Shown here: positions 1-8,114 of the stretch, piece after piece | Layout of the letters: each line of letters begins with the position of its first letter | How positions within the stretch are numbered: the first letter of the stretch is position 1 | Source: JBOGED01 sp050743625 | Lineage (GTDB): Bacteria; Actinomycetota; Nitriliruptoria; Euzebyales; Egibacteraceae | Direction: 5' to 3' | DNA: 16,818 nt | NCBI GenBank assembly: GCA_050743625.1 | Contig: JBOGED010000573.1 | Span: forward strand, 1 to 16,818 | Position numbers and translations under genes: made by a program | The notes under the pieces: generated by a model | What the model was told of the DNA's origin: nothing | Database searches by the model: none | What the model saw: the letters and a program-made list of their open reading frames with translations, nothing else

Positions 1-18
1 TCGAGTCCATTCGGTGTG

Positions 19-690
19 CTACTCATGCGGGTGAGCGACGGGGGCGAAGCGGTCCGCCTTGGGCTGGCCGCACAAGGCGGCCACGCGGTCGTTGACGCAG
101 GCGGTCAGCTCGCGGCGGTCGCGTGGCAGCAGGCCGACCGGGGGGATGGGCTGACCGAAATGCACTTGGAGGAGCCCTGGCCGGGGGCGTCGCCAGGAGG
201 GGCGTTGCCCGCGGGGCCAGACCTCGGCGGTCCCAACCAACCCCACCGGGATTACCGGGACGCCCGAGGACGCGGCGAGCCGGGACAGGCCGCTGCGGAA
301 CCGGAACAGCTCCCCGGTGATCGAGCGAGTGCCCTCGGGAAAGATGCCCACCGCCTCGCCGGCGCGGAGGATGTCGGCGACCATCTCCAGCACCCGTAGG
401 TCGGCGGTCCCGCGCTCGACGGGGATCATCCCCATGAGCTTGTGGAAGCGGCCCAACACTCCTTGGCCGAGCTCCGCCTTGCCCAAGAACCACATCGCCC
501 GTGGGGACGCCGCGTTCAATAGGTAGTGATCGAGGAAGGACCGGTGGTTCGCGGCGAACAGCACCCCGCCGCTCCGTGGTACGTCCGCAAGCCCCGTGAC
601 CTGCGCTCCCAGGCGGCGGAGCACGAGCGGGCCGAGCGACCGGTGCGCAAAGCGCATCCCGGTCGGCGAGGTGGGAAGGCGCCGATCCAT
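19..690 (-). CDS. plsC: 1-acyl-sn-glycerol-3-phosphate acyltransferase (PlsC-like)
   Basis: This 223-residue protein likely transfers an acyl group to lysophosphatidic acid or a similar acceptor at the membrane. The LPLAT/PlsC signatures are visible: the H-x4-D box (H49 to D54, in NHRSFLD) and the FPEGTRS block (residues 117-123). The length is normal for the family. The ATG at 690 lies six bases after the fabG stop, so it is the last gene of the fabF-acp-fabD-fabG-plsC operon. That position suggests the acyl chains made by the upstream enzymes are loaded onto a glycerol or related backbone. The acceptor could also be something else, such as a glycolipid or ornithine lipid. The family call is secure; the substrate is inferred. 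Confidence 0.9.
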   Translation of the reverse strand: MDRRLPTSPTGMRFAHRSLGPLVLRRLGAQVTGLADVPRSGGVLFAANHRSFLDHYLLNAASPRAMWFLGKAELGQGVLGRFHKLMGMIPVERGTADLRVLEMVADILRAGEAVGIFPEGTRSITGELFRFRSGLSRLAASSGVPVIPVGLVGTAEVWPRGQRPSWRRPRPGLLQVHFGQPIPPVGLLPRDRRELTACVNDRVAALCGQPKADRFAPVAHPHE

Positions 691-696
691 GCGTGG

Positions 697-1410
697 TCAG
701 GCGAACAGGCCGCCGTCGACCTGGACGACCACGCCGTTCACGTAGGAGGCCGCGTCCGAGCAGAGGAACCCGATGACCGCCGCGACCTCCTCGGGTGTGC
801 CGAGGCGGTTGGCGGGTATGCGCTGCAGATAGTCCTTCGTGTCGATCGCGGCCGTCATCGCGGTCTCGATGAAGCCGGGTGCGACCGCGTTCACGGTGAT
901 CCCCCGCTTGCCGACCTCGCGAGCGAGCGTCTTCGTCAGGCCCACCAGGCCGGCCTTGCTGGCCGCATAGTTCGCCTGGCCGGGGTTGCCGTGAAGGCCG
1001 ACGACGCTCGTGACGTTGACGATCCGTCCCGCGCGGCGGCGGAGCATGCCCCGCAGGGCGGCGCGGGAAAGCGAGAACGCCGCGACGAGGTTGACCTGGA
1101 TCGTCAAAGTAAATGCCTCGTCTTTCATCGACAGGGCAAGCCCGTCAGCTGTGATCCCCGCGTTGTTGACGAGTACCTCGACGCCGCCGACGTCGTCGAT
1201 GGCCTGGACGAGCGGCTCGACGCCCTCACGCAGGTCAGCCCCGACGACACGTGCGGCGGCTCCCTGTTTCACGCACGCTTCGGCGACCATCTCGGCGCCT
1301 TGCGAATCGGCGCCGTAGTGGACGAGCACATCCCGACCTCCCGCGGCGATGGCCACGGCCGTCGCCGCCCCGATCCCCTTCGAGGCACCGGTCACCAAAG
1401 CCCAGGTCAT
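697..1410 (-). CDS. fabG: 3-oxoacyl-[acyl-carrier-protein] reductase FabG
   Basis: A short-chain dehydrogenase of 237 residues that would reduce 3-oxoacyl-ACP with NADPH in the elongation cycle. The nucleotide-binding motif TGASKGIG sits at residues 7-14 and NNAG at 82-85. The catalytic set is complete: N107, S135, Y148 and K152 (YAASK). The C-terminus ends in VNGVVVQVDGGLFA, as is typical of FabG. The ATG at 1410 directly abuts the fabD stop codon (1411-1413), so translation is probably coupled. SDR enzymes have many substrates, but the fab neighbours make the FabG assignment strong. It may serve a dedicated lipid pathway instead of housekeeping synthesis. Confidence 0.93.
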   Translation of the reverse strand: MTWALVTGASKGIGAATAVAIAAGGRDVLVHYGADSQGAEMVAEACVKQGAAARVVGADLREGVEPLVQAIDDVGGVEVLVNNAGITADGLALSMKDEAFTLTIQVNLVAAFSLSRAALRGMLRRRAGRIVNVTSVVGLHGNPGQANYAASKAGLVGLTKTLAREVGKRGITVNAVAPGFIETAMTAAIDTKDYLQRIPANRLGTPEEVAAVIGFLCSDAASYVNGVVVQVDGGLFA

Positions 1411-2295
1411 CTAGAGATCCTCCGGTATGCGTACGTTCCGGCGATCCAGCGATCGATCGGTTCGCTTCACGAGCCCAGTGAGCACCGCCGAAGCGCCGAG
1501 CTCGACGACCTCCTGGACGCCCATCGATCTCAAGGTCCCCACCGTCTCCCGCCAACGGACCGGGGCGACGAGTTGCCTGGACAGCAAGTCCGGCCAGTCA
1601 CTCCCGGCGGTGTGGGACGCGGCGTCCACATTTGCGACGACCGGCACCCCGGCTTCGGCGAAGGCTACCCCGTCCAACACCCTGGAGAACGGCTCGGCCG
1701 CAGCCGCCATGTGCGGGCTGTGGTACGCGGCCCCGACCTTGAGGTCCACCACCTTTCCTCGCGCCTCGCGCAATACCTCCTTCAACCGGTCGAGCGCCTC
1801 CTTCGATCCCGCGGCGACGACCTGCCCCGTGGCGTTGTCGTTCGCCACATACGCGCCAGCCTCGTGGCAGGCCACGGTAACCACCTCGACCTCGAAGCCG
1901 AGACAGGCGACCATCGTGCCGGGCCATGCGTCCGCGGCCGCCTGCGTGAAGCGCGCCCGCGCGTCCACCAGCCGGACGGCGTCGGCGAACGTGAGCGCTC
2001 CCGCGGCGACGAGCGCGTCGTACTCGCCGAGCGAATGACCGGCCACCGCGACCGGCGCCTCACCTCCGCTCGCCCGCCATGCCTCGAGCAGCACAATGTG
2101 ATGGACGAACAACGCGATCTGGCAGTTCTCGGGCTCGCACAGCTCATCCGCTGACGCCTCAAGCCCCAACCGGGTCACGTCCCGGCCGACCACCTCGTCG
2201 GCCTCCGCCCAACGGGCGAACGCGTCATGGTCTCGCCACGGTCGCGCCATCCCCTCCCTCTGGCTGCCTTGGCCAGGGAAGACCAGCGCGATCAC
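1411..2295 (-). CDS. fabD: Malonyl-CoA:ACP transacylase FabD
   Basis: A 294-residue acyltransferase that would load malonyl units from CoA onto the acyl carrier protein encoded just upstream. It has the N-terminal FPGQGSQ motif, the nucleophile elbow GHSLGEY with S88, and the catalytic histidine in YHSPHM (H192). Arginines at about 113-115 sit where malonyl-specific enzymes bind the carboxylate, although the usual RG..M context here reads RARFTQ. The start is GTG at 2295. It overlaps the ACP stop codon in a GTGA arrangement, showing translational coupling. The length matches the family. Confidence 0.93.
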   Translation of the reverse strand: MIALVFPGQGSQREGMARPWRDHDAFARWAEADEVVGRDVTRLGLEASADELCEPENCQIALFVHHIVLLEAWRASGGEAPVAVAGHSLGEYDALVAAGALTFADAVRLVDARARFTQAAADAWPGTMVACLGFEVEVVTVACHEAGAYVANDNATGQVVAAGSKEALDRLKEVLREARGKVVDLKVGAAYHSPHMAAAAEPFSRVLDGVAFAEAGVPVVANVDAASHTAGSDWPDLLSRQLVAPVRWRETVGTLRSMGVQEVVELGASAVLTGLVKRTDRSLDRRNVRIPEDL

Positions 2296-2573
2296 CTTCC
2301 CTCCTCCGCGTCACGCAGGTTCAACGTCGGGATCGCCGGCTCGCCCCTGGCCAGCGCCCGCTCCACCGCCGCCTGCAGATCGCCGAGGGTCCGCAGATCG
2401 ACGTCGTCGTCCACTCCCATGCGCACGCCGGTCGCGTCCTCCAGCGCCACCTGCAGCTCGACGACCGCCAAGGAGTCCAGCTGCAGATCTGCTTCGAGGT
2501 CAGCGCCCGGCCGCAGATCCTGCCCGGGAATCCCGAACAGGTCCTCGAGCAGATCGGCCAGGCGTGGGTCCAT
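2292..2573 (-). CDS. acpP: Acyl carrier protein
   Basis: A 93-residue acidic carrier protein. S34 within LDSLAVVEL is the expected phosphopantetheine attachment serine. The protein would carry the growing chain between the KS, AT and KR enzymes of this operon. I chose the ATG at 2573, with a GGAGGAG ribosome site 11 bases upstream. An in-frame GTG two codons earlier (2579) is only five bases from that site and is a credible alternative. A tail after the four-helix core (residues about 75-93) makes it slightly longer than a typical AcpP. Its stop overlaps the fabD start. It could be a specialised ACP, given the lack of other housekeeping genes around it. Confidence 0.9.
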   Translation of the reverse strand: MDPRLADLLEDLFGIPGQDLRPGADLEADLQLDSLAVVELQVALEDATGVRMGVDDDVDLRTLGDLQAAVERALARGEPAIPTLNLRDAEEGR

Positions 2574-2606
2574 GGTCACGCAAACTCCTCCGGCCGTCTT
2601 TCTACC

Positions 2607-2619
2607 CTGCACTGTGCAG
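2607..2619. promoter_or_regulatory. 13-bp palindrome in the fabF-acp gap
   Basis: CTGCACTGTGCAG reads as a perfect dyad around a central T in the 68-base gap between the fabF stop and the ACP start. It may be a regulator site or the base of a small hairpin, or it may be chance. A shorter match (TGCACAGTGCA) occurs at 10345-10355. No promoter was recognised next to it. Confidence 0.25.
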
Positions 2620-2641
2620 CGGTCCGCACGCTAGCGGGAGG

Positions 2642-3907
2642 TTATCCCGCCGACGCGAACACGAGCACCGCGTTGTGGCCGCCGAACCCGAACGAGTTCG
2701 ACACCGCGACGCGCATCTGGACAGGTCGGGGGGTGTCGCGGACGATGTCGAGGTCACATGCGGGGTCTTGCCGGTCGAGGTTGAGGCTGGGCGGGACGAT
2801 GCCCTCGCCGAGCGCCATGACGGTTGCGACAGCCTCGACCGCGCCCGCAGCGCCGAGAAGATGCCCGATCGCCGACTTCGTGCTCGTCACGGCGATCTGG
2901 TCCGTGTGGGAGCCGAACGCCGCACGCATTGCGGCCGATTCGGCGGCGTCGTTGGGCGGTGTCGACGTCCCATGGGCGTTGCAATGGTCGATGTCCGCGG
3001 GGGCGTAGCCACCGTCACGGAGCGCGAGCCGTAGGGCCCGAGCGGCGCCAATCCCGCCAGGAGATGGTTGCGCAGCGTGGTACGCGTCGTTGGAGACGCC
3101 ATAGCCGGCCAGCCTGCCGAGCGGTCGCGCGCCCCGCGCGGCCGCATGGGATTCGCGCTCGAGGACAAGCACCGCCGCTCCCTCGCCGGTGACGAACCCG
3201 TCGCGGTCTATATCAAAGGGGCGGCTGGCCCGGTCGGGCTCGTCGTTCCGCCGTGACAGCGCGCCCGCCGCGCCGAATCCCGCGATCGTGAGCGGGTTGA
3301 TCGCCGCCTCCGCGCCCCCGGCGAGCATCACGTCTGCCCGGCCAGCGCGGATGATGTCCAGGGCGGTGCCGATCCCGTCACCCGCCGACGCGCACGCCGA
3401 GACCACCGAGAAGGACGGCCCCCGCAAGCCGTGCCGGATCGCGACCTGCCCTCCGCCCATGTTCAGCGGCAGCGCGATCGACAGGTAGGGACGCACCCGC
3501 TCGGGACCACCGTCCATCAGGCGCGCGAACTGATCGGTCATCTCACGCATCCCCCCGATGCCCGACGAGATCACCGTCCCGATCCGCTCAGGGTCGACGC
3601 CCACCAGCGGGACGCGCATCCCGTTGCCCGCCTCTGTCAGCCCTGCATGAGCAAGCGCTTCCCCCGCCGCGACCAACGCGAACTGGGCGAAGGGATCGAC
3701 CTGCCTGACCAGCTTGCGAGGCAGGCAGGCGAAGGGATCGAAGCCCGGCACCTCGCAGGCGATCTGGGTGGAATAGCCGGACGGGTCGAAGCGGGTGATC
3801 CTTTTCGCGGTGCTCCGCCCCTCAAGGAGCCCTTTCCACAGCGTCCGGGCACCGATCCCGTACGGGGTCACGGCGCCGAGCCCCGTGACGACGACCCCAT
3901 GTGTCAT
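2642..3907 (-). CDS. fabF: 3-oxoacyl-[acyl-carrier-protein] synthase II (FabF-type KS)
   Basis: A 421-residue condensing enzyme that would extend acyl-ACP with malonyl-ACP. The catalytic triad is complete: C172 in SACASAGD, H312 in NAHGTSTPPND and H349 in SAIGHLLGAAG, with K344 beside it. NSFGFGGHN near the C-terminus is also typical. The ATG at 3907 begins MTHGVVVTGLGAVTP, the normal family N-terminus. A GAGG ribosome site lies about nine bases upstream, so the longer open frame to 3970 is not the start. It is the first gene of the minus-strand operon, only 35 bases from the divergent ABC transporter. The intact cysteine argues against a chain-length-factor role. Confidence 0.93.
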   Translation of the reverse strand: MTHGVVVTGLGAVTPYGIGARTLWKGLLEGRSTAKRITRFDPSGYSTQIACEVPGFDPFACLPRKLVRQVDPFAQFALVAAGEALAHAGLTEAGNGMRVPLVGVDPERIGTVISSGIGGMREMTDQFARLMDGGPERVRPYLSIALPLNMGGGQVAIRHGLRGPSFSVVSACASAGDGIGTALDIIRAGRADVMLAGGAEAAINPLTIAGFGAAGALSRRNDEPDRASRPFDIDRDGFVTGEGAAVLVLERESHAAARGARPLGRLAGYGVSNDAYHAAQPSPGGIGAARALRLALRDGGYAPADIDHCNAHGTSTPPNDAAESAAMRAAFGSHTDQIAVTSTKSAIGHLLGAAGAVEAVATVMALGEGIVPPSLNLDRQDPACDLDIVRDTPRPVQMRVAVSNSFGFGGHNAVLVFASAG

Positions 3908-3942
3908 CGCATCAGCCTCAATGCTCGTATTGTGGCAGGCCA

Positions 3943-4902
3943 ATGGTAAAGGCTTCGGCAACCTCGTCACCCGGGACGCCTCCGCTCGGCGTCCCGGGCA
4001 TCGCGGTGACCAGCCTCGTGAAGCGTTACGGCGACCGGCCGGTCGTCAACGGGGTCACCTTTGAGGTCCCCCGCGGCTCGGTGCTGGCGCTTCTTGGCGT
4101 CAACGGCGCAGGGAAGACCACCACCGTCGAGTGCATCGAGGGCTTCCGGCACCCGGACGGCGGCCAGGTGCGCGTGCTCGGGTTCGATCCCCGCCGCGAC
4201 CGCAATGCGGTCGTCGCTCGGATGGGCGTGATGCTGCAGGAGGGCGGCGCGTACCAAGCGGCCACACCTCGTGAGATGATCGCGCTCTACGCACGCTTCT
4301 ACCCGAAGGCCCGCGCGGTGGACGAGCTTCTGGAGATGGTGGGGTTGACCGCCGTCGCGAAGTCGCGCTACCGGTCGCTGTCTGGAGGAGAGCGCCAGCG
4401 GCTCAACCTCGCGCTCGCTCTGGTGGGACATCCGGACGTCGCGATCCTCGACGAGCCCACGGCGGGGATGGACCCTCAGGCCCGGCGCGCCACGTGGGGG
4501 CACATCCGAGGCCTCCGCGACGCGGGCGCGGCCGTACTTCTCACCACCCATTTCATGGAGGAGGCCGAGTGCCTCGCCGACCAGGTCGCCGTCATCGACC
4601 AGGGGACACTGCTCGCCCTCGACACCCCCGCCGGGCTGGTCGCCGCGTCTCCTGGGAACCGGGTGCTCGTGACGACTCCGGCGAACGTCGACCCCACCGC
4701 CCTGTCCGCGGCGATCCACGCGCCTGTCGTCATGGAGGCTGCCGGCAGGTTCGCGGTCGAGGCGGGTCCCGACGCCATTCCCAAAGTGTCCGCATGGTTC
4801 GCGGCGCAGGGCTTGCCGCTGACAGGAGTATCCGTCGGCGGCGGCCTCGAGGACGTGTTCCTCCGCCTCACGGCCAAGCCCGGGGAAGGCGAGGTGCCAT
4901 AG
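3943..4902 (+). CDS. ABC transporter ATP-binding protein (DrrA/CcmA-like)
   Basis: A 319-residue ATPase that would power the ABC-2 permease encoded next. It shows Walker A GVNGAGKTT (residues 52-60), the signature LSGGERQRL, Walker B AILDEPTAGMDP and the switch histidine in LTTH. A domain of about 80 residues follows, as in drug or lipid exporter ATPases. The ATG at 3943 leaves a 20-residue leader before the usual IAVTSLVKRYG. A GTG at 3901 is possible but would overlap the fabF start. The gene diverges from fabF across a 35-base gap that must hold both sets of signals. Substrate unknown; export of a lipid made by the adjacent operon is an inference. Confidence 0.9.
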   Translation: MVKASATSSPGTPPLGVPGIAVTSLVKRYGDRPVVNGVTFEVPRGSVLALLGVNGAGKTTTVECIEGFRHPDGGQVRVLGFDPRRDRNAVVARMGVMLQEGGAYQAATPREMIALYARFYPKARAVDELLEMVGLTAVAKSRYRSLSGGERQRLNLALALVGHPDVAILDEPTAGMDPQARRATWGHIRGLRDAGAAVLLTTHFMEEAECLADQVAVIDQGTLLALDTPAGLVAASPGNRVLVTTPANVDPTALSAAIHAPVVMEAAGRFAVEAGPDAIPKVSAWFAAQGLPLTGVSVGGGLEDVFLRLTAKPGEGEVP

Positions 4903-4968
4903 TGCTCGCGATCATGGCCGAGTCGTCCGCCGCCGAGTTGGGCGGAGGCGCGCAGCTAAAGTGCAGGA

Positions 4969-5055
4969 TTCCTCCGTATACGGAGGAAAGCTGTGAGTCA
5001 AAACCAGCGCGCTGGGCGGAGGACGCAACAATCCTGCGTATCCGGAGGAAAGCTG
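4969..5055. promoter_or_regulatory. Tandem palindromic operator-like element between the exporter genes
   Basis: Positions 4969-4988 form a perfect 20-bp palindrome (TTCCTCCGTATACGGAGGAA). Positions 4969-4993 recur at 5031-5055 with 22 of 25 bases identical; the second copy is an imperfect palindrome. The centres are 62 bases apart, close to six helical turns, so bound proteins would face the same side. Each right arm contains GGAGGA, a ribosome-site sequence. The pattern suggests a dimeric regulator of TetR or XRE type, but no regulator gene lies in the window. The other parts of the gap (4903-4968 and 5056-5092) show no gene. Confidence 0.6.
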
Positions 5056-5092
5056 CTCTACGCGAGGCCGTCTCCCTGTCGAGGACGGCTTC

Positions 5093-5818
5093 GTGATCCG
5101 CCGGGTAAGCGCTCAGGCCCGTATGGAGCTGCGGCTGCTGCTGCGCAACGGTGAGAACCTGCTCGTGACGCTCGGCATCCCGGTCGCGTTGCTGGTGTTC
5201 TTCTCGTTGGTCGACGTCCTGCCGTCGACCGGCGGATCGCGGGTCGACTTCCTTGTCCCGGGCGTGCTCGCGCTGTCCGTGATTGCCTCGGCGATGGTCT
5301 CGCTGGGGATCGCCACGGGTTTCGAACGCTTCTACCTGGTCCTCAAGCGGCTCGGCGCGACCCCACTCCGGCGAGGCGAGCTGATCGCGGCCAAGGTGCT
5401 AGCCGTGCTCGCGACCCAAGCGCTGCAGGTTGCCGCCGTGGTGAGCGTCGGGTTGGCGCTGGGATGGGACCCCCGGCTCGGCGAGCTATGGGTGGCGGTC
5501 CTGGCGCTGCTCCTGGGCACGGCGGCGTTCGCCGGTATCGGGCTTGGCCTCGCGGGCGCGCTACGGGCCATCGCGACGCTCGCCGTGACGAACACGCTGT
5601 TCGGGCTGATGCTGCTGGTCAGCGGCATTCTCTTCCCCCTGGCGACGCTGCCGCGGCCCGCCGAGATCGTCGCGCTCGCGCTGCCCGCCGCGCCCCTGAC
5701 CGACGTGCTACGAGCTGGCCTGCAAGCGGCGCCCGTGCCATGGCCGGACATGGCGGTCCTGGCGGCATGGGCGGTCGGCGCGCCACTGGTGGCGGCACGC
5801 GCCTTCCGCTGGGAGTGA
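5093..5818 (+). CDS. ABC-2 type transporter permease
   Basis: A 241-residue integral membrane protein, the partner of the upstream ATPase. About six hydrophobic segments are visible, near residues 22-42, 52-74, 97-122, 130-153, 157-181 and 218-235. The N-terminus (IRRVSAQARMELRLLLRNGE) is a short cytoplasmic amphipathic stretch, normal for ABC-2 permeases. The start is GTG at 5093 with GAGGA about ten bases upstream. The gene is separated from the ATPase by 190 bases holding the paired palindromes, which is unusual for a two-gene exporter normally joined by a few bases. It ends seven bases before the convergent PNPOx-fold gene. Confidence 0.88.
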   Translation: MIRRVSAQARMELRLLLRNGENLLVTLGIPVALLVFFSLVDVLPSTGGSRVDFLVPGVLALSVIASAMVSLGIATGFERFYLVLKRLGATPLRRGELIAAKVLAVLATQALQVAAVVSVGLALGWDPRLGELWVAVLALLLGTAAFAGIGLGLAGALRAIATLAVTNTLFGLMLLVSGILFPLATLPRPAEIVALALPAAPLTDVLRAGLQAAPVPWPDMAVLAAWAVGAPLVAARAFRWE

Positions 5819-5825
5819 CGCGGCC

Positions 5826-6311
5826 CTACGGCGGGACGCGCCAGCGCGTCGCGCTGCCCGGGAAGTCCCTCTCACGCCAGGCAAAGACGACCTGGGGACG
5901 GACCCTGAACGCGGCCGACCCTAAGCCGCCTGACAGCTCGTACTTGGCGGCGTATGCCCTTGAGGGACTCGCGAGCTCGTCGCCCGCCACCTCCTCGACA
6001 ACACCCTCGACGATCACCACGTCGTCTCCGCTCTCCAAGTGGACGCACACCCGAGGGTCGGCCTGCAGGTTACGGCCCTTCCGGGACTTCGGGTCCGATC
6101 CGAAATAGAGGGCGCCGTCGGCCCACACGCCCCACACTGGCGCGCAGTGCGGGCGCCCATCGGGCCAGGTCGTCGCGAGCCAGTAGTTGCGGGCCTCGGT
6201 CAGCGACTGAGCCACAGTGGTCCAGGGTAGTAGTCCCACGCCCTCTGACGGGTCGAGCAACCCGTAACCCGCTGGCATGGACGGTCGGCTTGATTCCGCT
6301 ATCGACTCCAT
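5826..6311 (-). CDS. Pyridoxamine 5'-phosphate oxidase-fold protein (flavin/F420-type)
   Basis: A protein of about 161 residues with the split-barrel flavin-binding fold. Typical family blocks are visible: ARNYWLATTWPDGRPHCAPVWG, then GALYFGSDPKSRKGRNLQADPRVCVHLESG, then VVIVEGVVEEV (here given in parts; the first begins near residue 46). Such proteins use FMN, F420 or haem, and the cofactor cannot be told here. ATG 6311 is chosen; ATG 6278 is a reasonable shorter start. The gene is divergent from the radical SAM fusion gene with about 70 bases between, and convergent with the permease. A role in the neighbouring redox pathway is possible but unproven. Confidence 0.8.
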   Translation of the reverse strand: MESIAESSRPSMPAGYGLLDPSEGVGLLPWTTVAQSLTEARNYWLATTWPDGRPHCAPVWGVWADGALYFGSDPKSRKGRNLQADPRVCVHLESGDDVVIVEGVVEEVAGDELASPSRAYAAKYELSGGLGSAAFRVRPQVVFAWRERDFPGSATRWRVPP

Positions 6312-6381
6312 GCCGTCAACGCTACGACGGGGGTGTGACAATTCTGATTGGCTCGGCACCAACGAATACGAGGAGGATCGC

Positions 6382-8058
6382 ATGATCCGCATCGCGCTCT
6401 GTGGGGGTGTGTACTCGAACCCTTACGCGCTCCGGCGATTCATCGAGGATGCGCGGGCTAGAGGGGCGCAGCGGCTGTTCTGCCTGGGCGACCTCGGGGG
6501 GTACGGCGCCGAGCCGGACGCGGTCTGGCCGTTGCTCCTCGACAACGGGGTGGAGTGCATCGCCGGGAACTACGACGTCGCGATCGGCCGCGGCGACGAG
6601 GATTGCGGTTGCGGGTACCGCGACCCGGTGGACAACGAGTTCGCGCAGATCATGTACGACTTCACGTTGGCGCACACCGACCGCGCCTTCGCGGCGTGGA
6701 TGCGGACATTACCAACGGAACGCCGCGAACGGATCGGCGGTCTCGAGCTGCACCTCGTCCACGGGTCGACGCTCCAGCTGAACGATTTCTGGTGGGAGTC
6801 GCTGTCCGAGGAGGAGCACCTCGAGCGGGTCCGGGCGAGCGGCGCGGACGTCATCTGCTGCACCCACTCGGGGATCCCGTGGCAACGGAGGGTCGACGGC
6901 ACCCTGGTCGTGAACGTCGGCGTGATCGGCCGCCCCGCCAATGACGGGCGGCGAGAGGTCTGGTACGCGCTGCTCGACATCGACGGCGCCGATGCGCGGG
7001 CCGAGCTGGTTCCCCTCGCCTACGACCACCAAGCGCAGGCTGCGTCGATGCGCCATGGAGGGCTACCCGAGGCGTTCGTCGACACGGTGGAGACCGGCTG
7101 GTGGACGACGTGCCTGGAGATCGTCCCCCCGTTCGAGCGGAGCAAGGGTCGTTACCAGCTGTACCGCAGCGCGCTGCCCGACTTCGGCGCCCAGGACATC
7201 AGCTGGGGAGACGCGCCCGCGTTGCCCGAGAGTGACCTGCCGGTCGTGCCGCTGTTCGGCTCGGCGGTGTTCCCACCCCGGCTGTGGCTCTACACGAACT
7301 TCCACTGCAACCTGCAGTGCTGGTACTGCTCGGTCGCGTCACACCCGAAGGCGCGGCGCCGGGAGATCGGGTTGACCCGTTTCGAGGAGCTGGTGGACGA
7401 GGCCGTCGCCGAGGGCTTCACCGAGCTGTACGTGACGGGGGGCGAGCCCTTTCTCCAGCCCGACATCGTCGAGATGCTGCGCTACGCCAGTGACCGGATC
7501 CCGACGGTGTGCCTGACGAACGGCATGCTGTACCAGGGTTGGAGGCTCGACCAGCTCTCCCGCCTTGCCGGCCGGCGCAACCTCGTCCTCCAGACGTCGA
7601 TCGACGGTGCGCGGGCGCAGACACACGACCGCAACCGTGGCGCCGGAACTTGGGCCAAGGCGATGGAGGGCATCGCGATCGCCCAGTCGCTTGGCCTCCC
7701 TATCCGCGTCGGCATGACCGAGACGCCCGAGAACGCGGGAGAGGTGCCCGAGCTGCGGCAGCTCCTGGCGGGCATGGGCATCACAGGACCCGCCTTCGCG
7801 GTGAGACCGCTGGTGAAGCGCGGCTTCTCAGACTCGGGCGTGGTGATCAACGACGGCAACACCGTTCCCGAGCTGTCGGTGAGCGCCGAAGGGTGGCATT
7901 GGCACCCGGCGGGAGCCGACGTCGAGACCAGCCCGGATATGTTCCTCGCCGGCCCCGAGGCGTCGATGGCCGAGGCGAAGCGCCTGGCCGTCGAGCGCTT
8001 CCTCACCCGGCGACAAGAGGACGGCTCCCTGCCACTCATCTATAACTGCGCCGTCTAG
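6382..8058 (+). CDS. Metallophosphoesterase-like / radical SAM fusion protein
   Basis: A 558-residue two-domain protein. Residues 1 to about 250 follow the YfcE-like phosphoesterase layout: GGVYSN (8-13), GDLGGYG (36-42), GNYD (62-65), HG (127-128), THSG (161-164), then VNVGVIGRP. The usual D-x-H is replaced by G9-x-Y11, the GNH histidine by Y64 and the last GHTH histidine by G164, so metal catalysis is doubtful. Residues about 300-558 are radical SAM, with the 4Fe-4S motif C309-x3-C313-x2-C316 and TGGEP (352-356). No full SPASM domain is seen. The protein ends in YNCAV. The ATG at 6382 has an AGGAGG site seven bases upstream; longer in-frame starts lack this. The substrate is unknown. Confidence 0.88.
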   Translation: MIRIALCGGVYSNPYALRRFIEDARARGAQRLFCLGDLGGYGAEPDAVWPLLLDNGVECIAGNYDVAIGRGDEDCGCGYRDPVDNEFAQIMYDFTLAHTDRAFAAWMRTLPTERRERIGGLELHLVHGSTLQLNDFWWESLSEEEHLERVRASGADVICCTHSGIPWQRRVDGTLVVNVGVIGRPANDGRREVWYALLDIDGADARAELVPLAYDHQAQAASMRHGGLPEAFVDTVETGWWTTCLEIVPPFERSKGRYQLYRSALPDFGAQDISWGDAPALPESDLPVVPLFGSAVFPPRLWLYTNFHCNLQCWYCSVASHPKARRREIGLTRFEELVDEAVAEGFTELYVTGGEPFLQPDIVEMLRYASDRIPTVCLTNGMLYQGWRLDQLSRLAGRRNLVLQTSIDGARAQTHDRNRGAGTWAKAMEGIAIAQSLGLPIRVGMTETPENAGEVPELRQLLAGMGITGPAFAVRPLVKRGFSDSGVVINDGNTVPELSVSAEGWHWHPAGADVETSPDMFLAGPEASMAEAKRLAVERFLTRRQEDGSLPLIYNCAV

Positions 8059-8069
8059 GGTCCCATTGT

Positions 8070-8107
8070 GTGCTGGATCTCACGGATATATGGCGCGGAT
8101 CCAGCAC
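8070..8107. terminator. Bidirectional terminator-like hairpin
   Basis: A perfect 10-bp stem (GTGCTGGATC at 8070-8079, GATCCAGCAC at 8098-8107) encloses an 18-base loop. It lies in the 56-base gap between the convergent radical SAM and FAD oxidoreductase genes. There is no T-tract on either side, as is common in high-GC bacteria. Confidence 0.6.
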
Positions 8108-8114
8108 GCCAAGC

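Noticed and set aside
526..2154. Long plus-strand open frame (542 codons) opposite fabG and fabD
   Set aside because: It is antisense to two clear enzymes with complete motifs, is rich in Arg/Asp/His as GC-rich shadow frames are, and has no recognisable domain.
4993..5154. Small GTG open frame (53 codons) with a perfect ribosome site inside the first palindrome
   Set aside because: The product is Arg/Gly/Ala-rich, has no motif and overlaps the permease start out of frame. It could be a leader or the stub of a lost regulator, but I cannot support a gene.
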